Of a DNA stretch of 64,000 nt, positions 37,000 through 50,156 are shown piece after piece. The stretch comes from Loxodes magnus (Eukaryota > Ciliophora > Karyorelictea > Loxodida > Loxodidae): contig CAMPDV010000021.1 of assembly GCA_946699065.1 (NCBI GenBank), positions 1,178,001 through 1,242,000 of the forward strand. Reading direction: 5' to 3'. Each line of letters opens with the position of its first letter. The first letter of the stretch is position 1. Under the pieces are notes generated by a model that saw only the letters and a program-made list of their open reading frames with translations, did no database searches and had not been told where the DNA came from. Position numbers and translations under genes: made by a program.

Positions 37000-38422
37000 A
37001 AAAATAAGGAATGAAAGTGTAGGTTTTATGAATAGAAGTTACCAGCAAAGACTATTAAACTAAAGTTTTCAGTTTTTAGCATTAAAGTCAATAAAATTGA
37101 TGCCTTATTAATTTAAGAGCCACTTAATTTTTTTTAGTACAGGTTGTCTAAATAGCATATTTATATTAAGTTATCTTTTCTGAAGTTTATTTATTAGGTG
37201 TCATTGATACATATTTTATAGATTTCAAAGATAGCTTTCAGTAAGAATTTTTCTCAAAGTTCCAACCTTAATATAATCTTATATAAATTCTTCATTATTT
37301 GAATGATAGTACTTGATGTAACTATATTTAGATAGAATTATATGAGTATTTTATTTTGATGATCAGGATAGTTTTCACTCTTTAGTGATAAGAAAAAATT
37401 AAAATGTATTTCTTTTTCTTATTCATGCTAAAAAAGCTAGAGACTTCTTTAATTTTTAAATAATGTAAGCAGGTTTTGACTTTAGCTTTCCTTTGTGATA
37501 CTTTATCTGTAATGAAATCTAAGATATTTTTTTGCTATTTGGTCAATATATTATCTTAGTATCGCAGCATAATTTAATTTATGTGAAATTGATATGTAAA
37601 CAACTAGACGCAGTTATTAAGCTTTCCTAGTTAAGTCAAATATAATTTGCAAATCTCTGTTAATTATATTTTTTTAGTATATTTAAGACACTATTTTCAA
37701 AACCTATTAAAGCTATTAATCTAAGATATGTTTACCAGGTATGAATCAACTTTTTCAAAGTAAATAATTTCAAAATATACTGATAATACAGTTTTAAAGA
37801 GAAAGGATAGTTTATTTTAATGTTCTCTTTAGCTTATTAAAGTATCCTACTTACTTAATATCTTAATAATTCTATTAATTTATTCCTTTTTCAAATAGTC
37901 AAATAATTGTAAAAGCTTGCTTAATTATTTTTATTCAGATACTTAATCTTTTGAAGAATATTTGGAAAGGCTAGTAGCAGTTTTTTCATATTTTATTTAA
38001 TAGAAATTAAAGCTTTAAAAAACTAAAATATAAATTGGAATTTGCAGTTCAAATTGCTGCTTTTTCAGTTAATTTTGAGAAGTTATCAAGGCTTTCAGCT
38101 AAAAATTTGATAAATGGCTTTATAAAGTTACATAACCTAGTAATCTATACCGTTTGAAACTTATAACTGAATAGATTAATTAAGATCTAAGAAACTAGAA
38201 AAAGTTGAGTGCTAAGTTTTAAATAAGTTTATAAATGAATTCGAGTACAAAGATCTTAAGGAGGAAAAGCTTTTTAAAATTTAATGAAATACTATGAAGT
38301 AGAAGACTTAACATAACCTCCCTCGCAGTGTTAAAAAGGTATTAAAATAAAAGCTTTATTTAAGATTATCTTTATTTTGCTAACTAAAAACACTATAAGC
38401 TACAAAGTTTTAATCAAATAAA
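37000..38422. other. Intergenic A+T-rich region
   Basis: About 1.4 kb without a supportable gene on either strand. Confidence 0.3.
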
Positions 38423-39690
38423 ATGAATCTTCCAGATGTAAAATTATAGTTTATTTCTAGTTAGAGAGTAAGATTAACAATCGAAAATAAAAATAGATAT
38501 TTAGAAAAACGAGAAAATGAATGGATGAGGTTGTGGAAGCCTGAAAGGAACTAATATTGCTTAATTTCATTAGAAAAATTCTAAAGCTCATAAGAAACTA
38601 AGTAAGTATTAAAGTAAGACTCAATCTAGAAAAGCAATAAGAAAGTTTAAAAAAGTAAAGAAGTTTTAGAAAGCGAGAACTAAAAGGTTTATTAAGAAGG
38701 ATTAATAGTTTTAAAAGAAAGCTTTAATCAATAAAATATGTAAAAAGTTCTTAAAGGAATTTAAACTATTTAAAAGAATAAGTTTAATAATATAAACAAT
38801 CCCTTGGTGTTTATAAATCAATTAATTGATTGTCTCGCATAAATATTCTGAAGGGTGATATTAGCTCTTAAAGGAGTAACTTGTAAGAAATCTTCCTGAG
38901 CTATTAGTTTTATTATTTTAGAAAAATTTTAAAACTCCTCCATTAAGGAATAAAAGAAGAAAAATAACGATTTCTATATAAACGATAAAGCAAAAGAAAA
39001 TATTATGCTAAAAATTGAAGAAAGTTTAAATTTAGTAAAATTAAAGAGAATAGGAAGTCCAGAACTAGATTTTGCCTAGTAATACAGTAAAAGATTCTGG
39101 AAAATATTCTAGATAATGAAGAAAATAATTTTTTTGGAGTATTTTGCAAGGTTTTAAAGGTTTCCTAAAGGGCAGATGCATTTTCATTTGGAGTTGAAGC
39201 TATTAATACTGAGGTGATCTCCATTATAAAGGACTTCTTTGTTTGGAAGTATGGATAGGTAAATGAAAAAATTAACTAGGACATAATTTTCAAATTAAAA
39301 GCCTTAGGTATTATTGGATATGATTAAGCCAATATTATTCCAAAGAAAATGCTTATAATTAAAAAAAATTGTAATGGAAGGAGATTAAGTCTTAAAATTT
39401 AGAGCTTGCTATCTTTTGAAGAAATTGATACAAAATCCTTAAACTAGTTTAGAATTAATAGGAATCATTTTAGCTTAAAGTTTAATTATGTAACGATAAA
39501 ATTTGGTAGATTAGGTACTATGCCATGAAAATATTATTAGAGTAGAGTTTGAAAAGAACTAAGTAGTTGGTACTTATAAAAAGAGAATTTGCAAATAAAA
39601 AAAGGAAAATTTAAGCTAAAAAGTAAAGGAGCAATAGATAATACTAGAATTAATAACACTTCCTTAATATGTTTAAATTAAATTAAATTA
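38423..39690 (+). CDS. Unrecognised protein, possibly decaying
   Basis: ATG 38423. The first part (VRLTIENKNRYLEKRENEWM … PLVFINQLIDCLAQIFW) and a later part in another frame (FSFGVEAINTEVISIIKDFF … VTIKFGRLGTMPW) both look coding. A 23-nt GT-AG stretch starting about 39057 would connect them. No UGA then follows for several hundred bases, and sequence after ~39690 is hydrophobic and junk-like. Could be a pseudogene. No family recognised. Confidence 0.3.
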
Positions 39691-40080
39691 AAAATAATAT
39701 AGTTTGCTTAATAGCTTTAAAGTTTTATGTCTAAACTCAATACACTTCTTCTTTTAAGTATTCTTGAAAATTTTATAGTATTTCTTCTTGTCTCGTTAAT
39801 TTAGATTTACTTGTCTATTTTTCATTAAGTTTTAGAAAGAATATATTTATTTTCATGTAGATTTTATTATTCTATCAATTTGAGTCATATAGTCTTTTTG
39901 CAAAATATTTAATTTATTATATTTTAATTATATTCTAAGAGCTCTTGTTTTATATTTTCATAAAGATTTTCTTAGTTTATATTATTTTATATTTTATTTT
40001 TGCTTTTAATAATTTTATCTATTTAGGTTTTAATATTATCTATACTTGTTTGGTAGTATATACATTTGAATATGTGTTAG

Positions 40081-42240
40081 AATGTCTCTTTTTCTTGACA
40101 TAAGCATTAATCATATTCTTAAGGAATATGTCTTTCTTGAAGATCACTTCTAAAAAAAATAGTTAGGTTCTCATCCCGAATATGTTAATTATTTTACATA
40201 AGCTATGGATTAGAATTGAATGGTACCTAAAGGGTATAAATAGCATTATTTACCCAGAAATGATACAAAGTTTAAAAAATGAGGTTTGAGAGAAGTAAGA
40301 ATATTACATAAGTTTTACAATGTGCACTGCATCCTAGTTCATAAATATAATAAAATCTTGAAGAAGAAATCTAGAAATTTCTAGATAATGATAGTAAAAA
40401 AGGACTGATACTTCTTGGAGATTCTTGATCAGAAAAAACTTTATTTTTGATAAATTTAGCACTAAAGTATCTACAGTAAAAGCATAAATATTTATCTATA
40501 TACGAAATTCTTCCAACTATTAAAGCATTTAAAGACAATTTGGTAGTAACTATTTTAAAGAACTATTAGATTGAAAAGAATAAAAAGCTGAAGTATAGAA
40601 AAATATTGTTTTTATGTGATACATTGATGAACTTGGATAGTATAAGACTATAATCAGTACAAACAAGATAAGATAGAAGTATCCATAGGCAAAATATATA
40701 ATAACTTGTAGAATTAATTATGCTTTAAAAGAAATTGATTACAAAGATTACTTTGCACCATATATAAATGAAACAGCTTAAGTATAGAGTAGAAAGAATT
40801 ATATATAAAATCATTTGATAACTATTAGGTAGAAAAATATATTATGAAAGCCTTAATAAAGTAAAGCTAATAAAAAAATTAGAATTAAAAGGCAACTTAA
40901 GTAAAATTAAGTAAATATAAGAGACTATGAAATTTGTAAAGAGTATGCCAGGTATATTAGAAATTTTAAATCATCCATTTTTGTATGAATTTGTTTTAGA
41001 GAATGTAAAATATGTAAATATTTAAAGACAGGAACTGATTAAAGGATATAAATGTCAATAATATATGAAATTTTTATAAGTTAATGAAACAAAATTACAT
41101 TAGAAAGCCTAAGTAATTAGGGTATAAAAAGAAAAAATTAAAATTAGTAAAAAATGATATTTAAGAATATTTAAATTAATGCGGTGTATGAAATTCTAAA
41201 GGGCTCGAAGGAAATATCAAATTTAGAAGAGTGAATCGAAAGTGAATAAAGCAGTTTTCAGAGAGTCAAAATTATATAGGATGTTTAATTTAGAAAAAAG
41301 AGTAAAATTAAAGGAAAATGTTTGAATTTATACATGCCTCTATAATAGATTACTATATTGCTAAGGATATAGTAAATTTAGTTATTTCCTTAGAAAATAA
41401 TAAAATATATTTAGAGAATCACAATATAAATATATTTTCTATAGCGTAAAATAGAGAGATATAATAGTTTGCGAGATAGATCAATAGCTCTGATATAATC
41501 TAATATAATTTATTGCTGATAGTAAAGTAAACAAGTTAAAATAAAAATTATAAAAGGTGGGAGCTAATATTATAACAATATTGAACTTAATGGATTATAA
41601 ATTTATGAATTGGTTCTATAGAAAATACAGATAGCTGAGAAAGTTTTAATTGATTCAATATTTGATGGATGTAACTTGAGTAACTCCAATCTTTTTAAAG
41701 TAAATTTCAGTAGAGCTTGGTTATGGATTTGTAATTTCAATAATGCAAAAGAGAGCTAAGTTAATTTTGGCTATATTCTAACATTGAAAGATCTTACGAT
41801 ACTTGTTCCATCAGTTGCGATAGCAAGTGATAATAAATACATAGTATCAGGAGGTGATTATAAAAAATAAAAATTTGAGATATGAAAACTTGAAATATTT
41901 TAATGATTCTGGTAGGTCATATAAATTCTATTCAATTAGTAGCGATAGAAAGCGATAATAAGTGTATAATATCAGGAAGTGAAGATAAAACAATTTAAAT
42001 TTGAGATATGAAAACAGGAAATATACTTTAGACACTGGAAGATCATATTCAACATGCTTCAAAAGTAGTTATAGCAAGCATATAATATTGGAAAGCAGTG
42101 ACAACATAATAAAAATCTGGAAAATGGAAACTAATAAAGAGAAGTTTAATGGGAAGTTAAAAAGGATAATAAGTGAGCAGGGTTGGTAATACATGAATGC
42201 TAGATAGAGAAAGTGGAGATGGAGGAATAAAATAAGAAAT
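40081..42240 (+). pseudogene. Decayed NACHT-like / pentapeptide / WD40 gene
   Basis: Remnants appear in the expected order but different frames. A P-loop-like block (KGLILLGDSWSEKTLFLINL, with Gly-Lys-Thr reduced to Glu-Lys-Thr) and a Walker-B-like block (RKILFLCDTLMNLD) lie at ~40400-40660. Pentapeptide-like repeats (DGCNLSNSNLFKVNFSRA) lie near 41660-41730. WD40 units (SDNKYIVSGGDYKK, SDNKCIISGSEDKTIQIWD, SSDNIIKIWKMET) lie at ~41815-42130, each in a shifted frame. STAND-type proteins with this layout are known in ciliates. Several single-base shifts and the poor Walker A argue for a pseudogene rather than introns. Confidence 0.6.
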
Positions 42241-42910
42241 TTGCATAAGACAAAAAAGTTTCATTAATATGAAAGTTAAGAGATTAAATTTATTATATAG
42301 ATAGAATAATTTAACAGTTTAAAATTCTCAAAATTAAAAATTTTACAGAATGATAATAAGCATAAAAACGTTAAATGAGTCGAAATACAAGAAATAAGTG
42401 ATTGCTATATAACTATATGAAATAAATAAGTAAAGTGATAAAATAATTAGCAATTAATATTTAAAATCTAATAAGCATAGATAAATAATTTCTAAGGTAA
42501 GTTAATAAAGAAAATTAAATGAACTTGTTTATAATTAAAATTTTACTGTCTCCTAGCGAAATAAGTAAATTAAAAAGTGGACTAATGAGATAGATCGAGT
42601 AAGTAGTAAAGATTAGTTAATTATAATAATTAATAGATTAAAAATCTGATTAAGCTATAGCTTCCATTTATAATATAACTGTTTAACTTATTATTTCTTA
42701 ATGAAGATGGGAATTTGCATATTTTTATAGCTAATAAGCATAAATTTGTCTAAATTTAATGTAAAAGCAAGGCTTCTAATACTTTTATATTTCCAAGTTA
42801 TTATTTTAGCTGTGATGAGAGGGAAATTAAGAATTTAACCTAAGTAGTTTAGATTGAATTTACTTAGAAAGATTAGAGAATTAGAAGTTTTTAAATTAAG
42901 TATTTGATTG
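42241..42910. other. Intergenic A+T-rich region
   Basis: Between the decayed STAND gene and the HAD phosphatase. No gene seen. Confidence 0.35.
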
Positions 42911-43777
42911 TCAGAAATTCTTAAAAATATCACTTAGTTTTTCTAGTACAAAGTCAGGCTGATAATCAGGGTATTTATATAGATCAGATCTTTTATGTAT
43001 GCCAGTTTCAACTAGCAAGCTTTTAATTCCTGCATTTTTTGCTAGTTTAATATCAGTTTCCATTGTATCTCCTATTACTAAAATTCGCTATTTATCTAAA
43101 TCATTAAATTGTTAAAGTAATTAATCAACTGCAATTTTATTAGGCTTTCCTAGTATAGTTGGTTCTATAATATCTTTCAGTCCGTATATTATTTAAGCCG
43201 AGGTTGCTGAACTGCCTGGATGCTTTTAATTTCCAACTTTCAGAGATTAATCAAGATTAGTTATAAAAAATTTAGCTCCGTTTTAAACAAGCAGCGATGC
43301 ATAAATAGACTTAGCATAATTGATTTTATTATCAAAGCCAACTACAACAGCCTAATATGAATAATCAGGCTGAATTAATCAAAAGTCATTCTAAGTTTTA
43401 AACTCAAAGTCATTTAAAAAACTTCCATTCAATAATTCAAAACCATAGTTCTATAGCTCTTCCATCAATCCTTCTGATCCTATCACAAAGAGTTTTTTTA
43501 TTTCAGGATACTAATTCTTAATAAAATTGGCAGTAACATAAGCAGAAGTTATAATTTAGTCAATAGTAACTCTAGAATACCCAAAATTGATAAGTTTCTA
43601 CAAGTAAGTTTTCCTAGATTTGGTAGTATTATTTGTATAGAAATAAATTCTCTTACCTAAATCACTTAGTTTATTCAGAGTTTCTATGCTTCCTTCTATT
43701 GGGGAATCTAATTCTCAAAGTACTCCATCACAATCAAATATGAATAGATCAAAATCAGTGACATTGATGCTTTGCAT
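42911..43777 (-). CDS. HAD phosphatase, phosphoglycolate/pNPPase type
   Basis: 288 codons, ATG 43777 to UGA 42911-42913. All HAD motifs are present: motif I FIFDCDGVLW (nucleophile Asp), motif II YTNNTTKSR, motif III Lys in LGKPNK, and motif IV VIGDTMETDI. The C2 cap insertion has the size and order of the PGP/PDXP/4-nitrophenylphosphatase family, as does the full length. One UGA codes Trp in VLWELDS and another in NDFWLIQP. Likely a soluble Mg-dependent enzyme clearing 2-phosphoglycolate or similar small phosphates; substrate not decidable. Divergent from the H3 gene by 205 bp. Confidence 0.9.
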
Positions 43778-43982
43778 TTATTTTAATTAAAAGAGTTCTA
43801 ATAGAAAGTTACATTGAAAATAACCTTTAAACTTTATTTAAATTGCTCCTTTTATTAATTAGGCTAGTTCATTTGAATTAAGAATTACTGTGAGCCGCCT
43901 TATTCATATCCATTTAAATTTAAAATAGAAAAGAAAGGCGGATCGTTCTTTACTATAAAAGGGGGTTTAATAATAAAAATCA

Positions 43983-44387
43983 ATGGTACGTACAAAGCAA
44001 TCAGCTAAGAAATAGCAATCCAAAAAGTAGTCTTAGAAGCAAAGCTAAACAAGAAAGTCAAATATGTCAGAAGATGGAGAAAAATAAAAGAGAAGAAATA
44101 GACCTGGAACAGTTGCTATGAGAGAAATTAGAAAATATCAAAAGTCTTCAGACTTACTTCTTCGTCGTGCTCCTTTTTCAAGATTAGTGAGAGAAATTTC
44201 TACGCAACTCGGAGATTATAGATTCTAGCCATCTGCACTAATGGCAATATAAGAAGCAGCTGAGGCCTATTTAGTGGGACTATTTGAAGACACCAACTTA
44301 TGTGCTATACATGCAAATAGAGCTACTATTTTACCTAAAGATATGTAGTTGGCAAGAAGGATTCGTGGAGAGAAAGTGATTGAATGA
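43983..44387 (+). CDS. Divergent histone H3 variant
   Basis: 134 codons, ATG 43983 to UGA 44385-44387. The fold domain is clear: [38 protein letters not shown], ending [12 protein letters not shown]. The tail keeps VRTKQ (Lys4) and TRKS (Lys27/Ser28) but is otherwise Gln-rich; the Lys9/Ser10 site reads AKKQ. Before alpha-1 the sequence is [12 protein letters not shown], where canonical H3 has RKLPFQRLVREI. Loop 1 ([10 protein letters not shown]) is one residue shorter than canonical, unlike typical CENP-A, where it is longer. Hence a replacement-type or specialised variant; a centromeric role is possible but not supported by loop 1. Confidence 0.9.
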
Positions 44388-44982
44388 TATATATTATGAA
44401 CCTTTAAAAATTTGTCCTTGATAATTCTTCTTTCATACAAATATCTCTCTAATGACTATTAAACACAAACCTATCAAATCCTTATATTACCTATTACTTA
44501 CATTATTGTCTAGAACCTACTCATTTTTTAACTAAATCAATGCTTGTTAAAATTTACCGACACGATACTCCTTATAGGCTACTTACTCCCTTAATTTTAA
44601 CCTTAGTTAAGCATTAATAACTATAGAAGCTATTTATACTTTTATGATCTAAGAACTATTAAGTATAAGTATTTTAGAATACTATAATAAAAATATATAA
44701 ATGAATCATATGGAAGTTATAAAAAAGGAAGAGAAAGATAATCAAATATAAAAGAAAAAACCCTAAAATTATTAAAGTAAAGGCTCTAATAAGAAATCTT
44801 TCTATTCTAACTTTAATTGCTGGTCTCCTACACTTAATCTTAGCTAATTTACTTAAAGCTGCAAACTGCAAAGCAATATTAGGATATAATAGAGTTGGGG
44901 AATTTCAGAGAAGTGTATTAGTTTTTTAAAAACTTTCTAGGAGTAAGCAAGAATACTATATCAGCCTTTAAAGAATAATTAA
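44388..44982. other. Intergenic region
   Basis: A+T-rich, no supported gene. Confidence 0.4.
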
Positions 44983-46227
44983 ATGAAAGAAAATAGTTAA
45001 TAGCTATTAAGAATTAAATCTGATCAAGTTGAGAATGCATAACACTATTAATATATTGAAGATACCTAAACTTCCTATCATACTGAAGATCTAGGAAATG
45101 AGAACTGTATAAATTAATCTTTTGATGTTAAAGAAAGAATGAGAAGTCTGATTAGAAGCATTTAAAAGTTTAACTATAATGGAAAATTATAAAAAGTTAA
45201 GAGGGAAAAATTTTAGACTTACGAATATTGAGCCTAATTAATAGAGCTAGGAATACTGGGTAATTGATGGAACAAGCTAATTAGATCCTTAACAGGATGT
45301 AATTTTTACCATATAAAGATTTGCAACTTTATTTATAAAAGCTTTAAAGACTAATTCGCTGAAGATGATTAGATTTAAAAAATATTAGGTGAGTAAAAGG
45401 AATAAATTTGATAGCTTATATAGCAAACTTTAAAATAATTCAGGAAAAATGCATCAAGAGAAGGATCTTCAGCTAAAATGCTTCAAAATAATGGATGTGC
45501 TACTAAATAAGAACTTTATAATAAATATTGGGAAGAAATAAAAGAGCAATACAAAGATAAAGACAGAAACTTCTGAGAGGAAAGGCTTCTAATACTAAAA
45601 GAAAATTATCATTAATCTAAAAAAACAAGTTAAAGAAACGCTTTCTTAAGAGATAGATTAGAAGTTTTATACCTAAGTGATTTATTTTAAGATAAGTAGT
45701 ATGTAGCAACAAGGATAGGATTTTCATATACTAACATAGTTATGCTTAAAAGATTTTATTTTGGTAAAGGTTATAATGATGAAGAAAAAGAGAATTTACA
45801 GAAAATCAGAATGGTTTTTGACTAAAATTAGCAGAAAAAATCATAAACTCAGTATCGTGTAATAAAAGATAGATAAAACTCAAAACTATTTCTCTAGCAT
45901 TTTCGCTAAAAATACACTAATAAGAATAAAAAATAATGCTTATCTAGAATTGAGGAAATTAAATAGGAAATAGCAAAGCTCAGAAATACCAAATATTAAA
46001 CTAAGCAGACGTACAGTTAAGTCAAATCGAGGATAAATCTTCCATTGTAGTTAAAAATTGAAGTAGTTAGTTTATATGAAAAATTATGCGTGAATGGTAT
46101 TATTAGCACGACCAATTTTGCTAAAATGTTAGAATGGCAAGTTCCAGCTATAAAATACAATGTAAAGTAGTATTTAAATATCAACATTGACTAAATATAA
46201 AATAAATTTTAAGTTTATCTATAATGA
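44983..46227 (+). CDS. Multi-helix-turn-helix protein
   Basis: 414 codons, ATG 44983 to UGA 46225-46227. Several helix-turn-helix-like units are visible: SSAKMLQNNGCATKQELYNK, LFQDKQYVATRIGFSYTNIV and STTNFAKMLEWQVPAIKYNV, separated by Lys/Gln-rich helices. UGA = Trp occurs in EYWAQL, GNWWNK and IWQL. The layout resembles the protein at 57638, also with repeated HTH units, and HTH-rich transposase-derived or Myb/homeo-like regulators. No DDE catalytic domain is seen, so I do not call it a transposase. Probable nuclear DNA-binding protein. Confidence 0.55.
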
Positions 46228-47822
46228 TAAATCTATATTTAAACTATATTTCATGCTTAATCTACTAAAATCCATTTTTACTGTTGATGCATCTCTTAGA
46301 TTTGCAAATATTAGCACACTAGAATATTAATTAACTATATTAAATGAGAAAAAGTATGCTAAATCATATAAATTATTTCTATTTCCCTTTTATTTAATAA
46401 ATTCTTATTCGCTTTACATTTAGTAATCAGTTCATATTTTTAGATCTTAATTCAATAAAAAGCAAAAGCAAGAATGATTCTAAAGTCATAGTTTTATGCT
46501 TATCAGCTAACTGTCATAATTAAATGTTATTTCTATACTTAATCTTCTTCATTTTATAATTCTTTTAAGCTAAATACCTTTTAGCTCTTGCTACTACAGT
46601 CCTAAAATAATTAAAAACCTATTTATTTAGATTTAAGTAGATAATAAGGAATTAATCATTATGCTCTTATAGTAAATTAGTAAAGCTTGAAGCTTAGCTA
46701 GATCAACTTTGAACTATTACTGTAAGGCTTTTATTTATTAATCTATTTCAATTACTTGGTTAAGTTAACGGTAAGATAAATAGAGAAAGTAAATAAATAG
46801 AAGCCAATAACTTCAAAGCAAAATTGAGTATAAGTACTCTAACTGGCTTAAGTTAATAAGCATTTATATACTATCAGAATACTTCATTTTAAAAGTCTAA
46901 AAAGTAAAGCCAATTTATCATTCAATAAACTGTCTTATTTATCCTAATAAAGACTCAATTAGAATATTTCTATTAAATATTGTAATTAGAAGTGCTATTT
47001 AACACAAATTTAAAATATTAAGTATTAAGCATTATAGATATCTAATTTTATAATTAAGATGTTATTTAAAACTCAAATTATAATAGCAACCAATTAAATT
47101 TAAATCTTTGCTAAATGTATATTCTATTACTGTTAAGAGAAATTAAGGAAGGCTTGCTGATATATTAATGGATCTTTAATTAATTTTTATGATAAGATTG
47201 TGAATTTTCTAGTATAAGAGAAAAGTTAAGTGAGAAGTATATGTCTTAATCTTGTTAGAATTTAGAAGAGTAATCTAATTGTAAAGCATAATATGTGACA
47301 ATGTAGAAGGATAAGTTTGTTAATTATTATTTTAGATTTGCTTATACATTTCATTAAAACTTAGAAAATCTTCTTTGATTAGAGAGGCTTCCTTTTAGGT
47401 TGAAATTCCTTTTATACTTTTCAACAATATGATAATATTAGATAATATCTTACGTTATATTCATAAAAGATGGACTTCAATTTAGTAGGTATTATTAATT
47501 AAAAATAAGTAAAAAAAACAAACTAAAACTATACTAATATAAAGAGAGGAAGAATAATACTTATCTATGACATTCAGAGGAAACTAAAATCTATAACTAA
47601 AGTAATTAAATAATAAAAGTAAATAGATTTAAGATCTTTCGTCCTTTATAAAATTAACTAGAAAATTAATATTTGTAATTCTTAAGATATTCAAATTTAT
47701 GTATGATAACATTTCCTGCATATGATACCTTATTATTTAAGATTAATACTTTAATTCTTATAAAGTGTTTACTTATAAACTAACTTTAAATAAATTATTT
47801 AAATACAGTTTAGGTAGCATTT
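46228..47822. other. Intergenic A+T-rich region
   Basis: About 1.6 kb. I found no frame with protein-like bias, no tRNA and no clear repeat. Confidence 0.35.
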
Positions 47823-50156
47823 TCATTTCCACTTAAATAGCTTAGAAACTAGATTTGTTTTATGGTAAATGTTTCTTTATATTCACTCAGTCTTTTCAAT
47901 AACTTGTTGTCTGCTATCCATAAATCTAAAGTCTTTAAATTTAAAGGCAGTATTTTGCTTATTCTTAGTCCAATACTAAAAATTGCTTATCCTGTGCAAA
48001 TCTGTCTAATTAATTAAAGCTATTCAATGCTTTCTGTATTTAAGATCTGCTGCTAGTTATTCTGTATATTCTAGAGGTTTAGCTCGAGGGATTAAAGGAG
48101 ATATGGTTTTGCGTTAGAGATTGTAGTTAAAATAGAAGTGCATAGATTAAATAAAGTTACAGTTGTTAAATGCATATTTCAGGTCTTCCCAAAGATATCT
48201 AGGTAATAAAAAGCTTCAGTGAAACATACTTGATTAATCATTCTAAATAACTTAAAGTTCTTCAGCATTTGAAATATTATACAGTTTAGAGGATAACTTA
48301 ATGTATCCAAGTTATTTTCCAGTCTAAGGTGATCCAATTGTTTAAGTATAAATAAATAAAGCAAATTCGTAAAAATCCTATGAAAATATAAGATTCTCCT
48401 AAGCATATATAAAACTATCTAATTTTAAGATATCAAAGGCAAATTGTATCATAAAGGCTTCGTTTCTTATCTAACTTCAACTCTCCATGGTTAAATTCTA
48501 AGGAAAGTCTCTAACTAATCTAGCCCCATAAGCATAGTCTTATTGCTTTCTCTTTAGATAAATAATATTGAGTTTGTATCTAAAGGATTCAATTATCTGT
48601 GATGCCTTAATTTCTAAGCCATCTTATGAGATAATAACAATTGTTTTATTTATGTTCTTTACTTTAGCTAAAGACTAGAGTGCTTTTCTTAACGTCTCTG
48701 GTTTTTTATAAGAAGGTATAAGAATAGGAATATGTAGATCAGGAATTTACCTCTCTTGCTTAAGTGCGAAATACTCTCACTTACCTAACTAATATTCTCC
48801 GAATGTATATAAATCATTAGGAAACTTAAACTTTAGTTTAAATTCATATTCACTATAGTTTTTAGAAAGGTAAAAGGCAAACTTAGCGTCTTTCTCATAA
48901 ATAGGACAACTTGTGTTTGAATAAAGATCTGTGAAAAATCCAGTTCTCATTTCTTTTTTCAAGCATGCTAGATAAGTCCTATCCGCGATTTCGTAAGCTT
49001 TTCATATAGTTATATTTTAAGTTTTTAGCATATTATTAGCATAATAAAACCCAAAATATTCAGGAGTAATGCTAACTTTTTAAGGATTTGAAAAATCGCT
49101 GTAATAGTAATTGAGAACTGAGATTTGCTCATTTTGATGAAACTTGAGTAAGTCATTCTGAGTAATAAATTTATCAGTAATGAATAAATTATCTATTTTA
49201 CCTCTTCAAAACGCGCCTACAGATTCTGTACTGTTTTCAAAATAGCTAGTTTTATCTATGTATCTACATCCTATTCTAAAACTTCTGGCATTCTGAATTA
49301 ATCTGTAGTATACAGGTTATTTAAGCTCTTATATTAGATTTCCATTAACATAGAGTCTGATTCCAAGTTCTTTAAGTTAAGTTGAATAAGCAGTGAAAGA
49401 AAGAGCTATATTTATTCATTCATTTGATCAAACTTCAAATCCAGTAAAAAGCTTTCCGCATCCTTGATCACTCCCATATTCAAAGACTAATTAGCTTTTG
49501 TTTAAATATAAGCTATACCCTCAATAATCACTTGCATTTCCACATCCATTAAGTGAATTTCCAAAAAGAGTCTAATCCTCATTATCACTTAGTTGATTAA
49601 AAGCATTATAAATTCAAAGTGAAATGCTAGTTTCTGGAAAATCCAGTGATCTATAAATACCAGTAATAATTAATTAATCTAAGTATTCTCATTCTAAATT
49701 ATAGGTATCAGGAGTTGCAGGTGAGTCATCTTTTCCTCCAAAAACTTTTAGATTTTTTAAGCTTTCATGTACAAATTAAGGTTTATAATGCTCATTATAA
49801 ACCTTTGTATGAGGAAACTAAGACACGCTAATATGCTAATCTATTATATTAATGTCTTCTAAAGGTTTTTCTTTATTACTAGATAGAGACTCACTTTGAT
49901 TGCTTTAAGTCATATTTTAGATTTGCATAAGTTCTGCCTTCTCGTCATTTTCATAGTAAGGATATTTATCAAATAGACTTTAGTTATTAGAAATAATGAT
50001 ACTAAGCAATTTCAAAGGATAAGAAAGATCTTCAAATAACTACTAATTGCATCAAATCTTACTTTGCTCTTCATTTATAAAAAGTCAAGCAAACAGGTAT
50101 TAAAAGCCAATAATTTGAACTATAATAATAGCTATGAAAATGAGAGTATCAGCCAT
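47823..50156 (-). CDS. Membrane-anchored LamG + GT13-like glycosyltransferase relative
   Basis: 777 codons, ATG 50156 to UGA 47823-47825. N-terminal signal anchor (MADTLIFIAIIIVQIIGFQY), type II topology. Residues ~130-330 form a LamG/concanavalin-like lectin domain (WEYLDQLIITGIYRSLDFP, LGIRLYVNGNLIQEL). Residues ~470-700 resemble the GnT-I/POMGnT (GT13) fold: IPILIPSYKKPETLRKALQS, KTIVIISQDG, then the region where GT13 has its metal-binding EDD. Here that reads FIYAQENLIFSQDFYEF, so the acidic DxD is missing. Likely Golgi or cell surface. May be a lectin-like pseudoenzyme. Confidence 0.65.

Noticed and set aside
44983..46227. Transposase call for the multi-HTH protein
   Set aside because: No DDE/DDD catalytic residues or terminal inverted repeats are visible.
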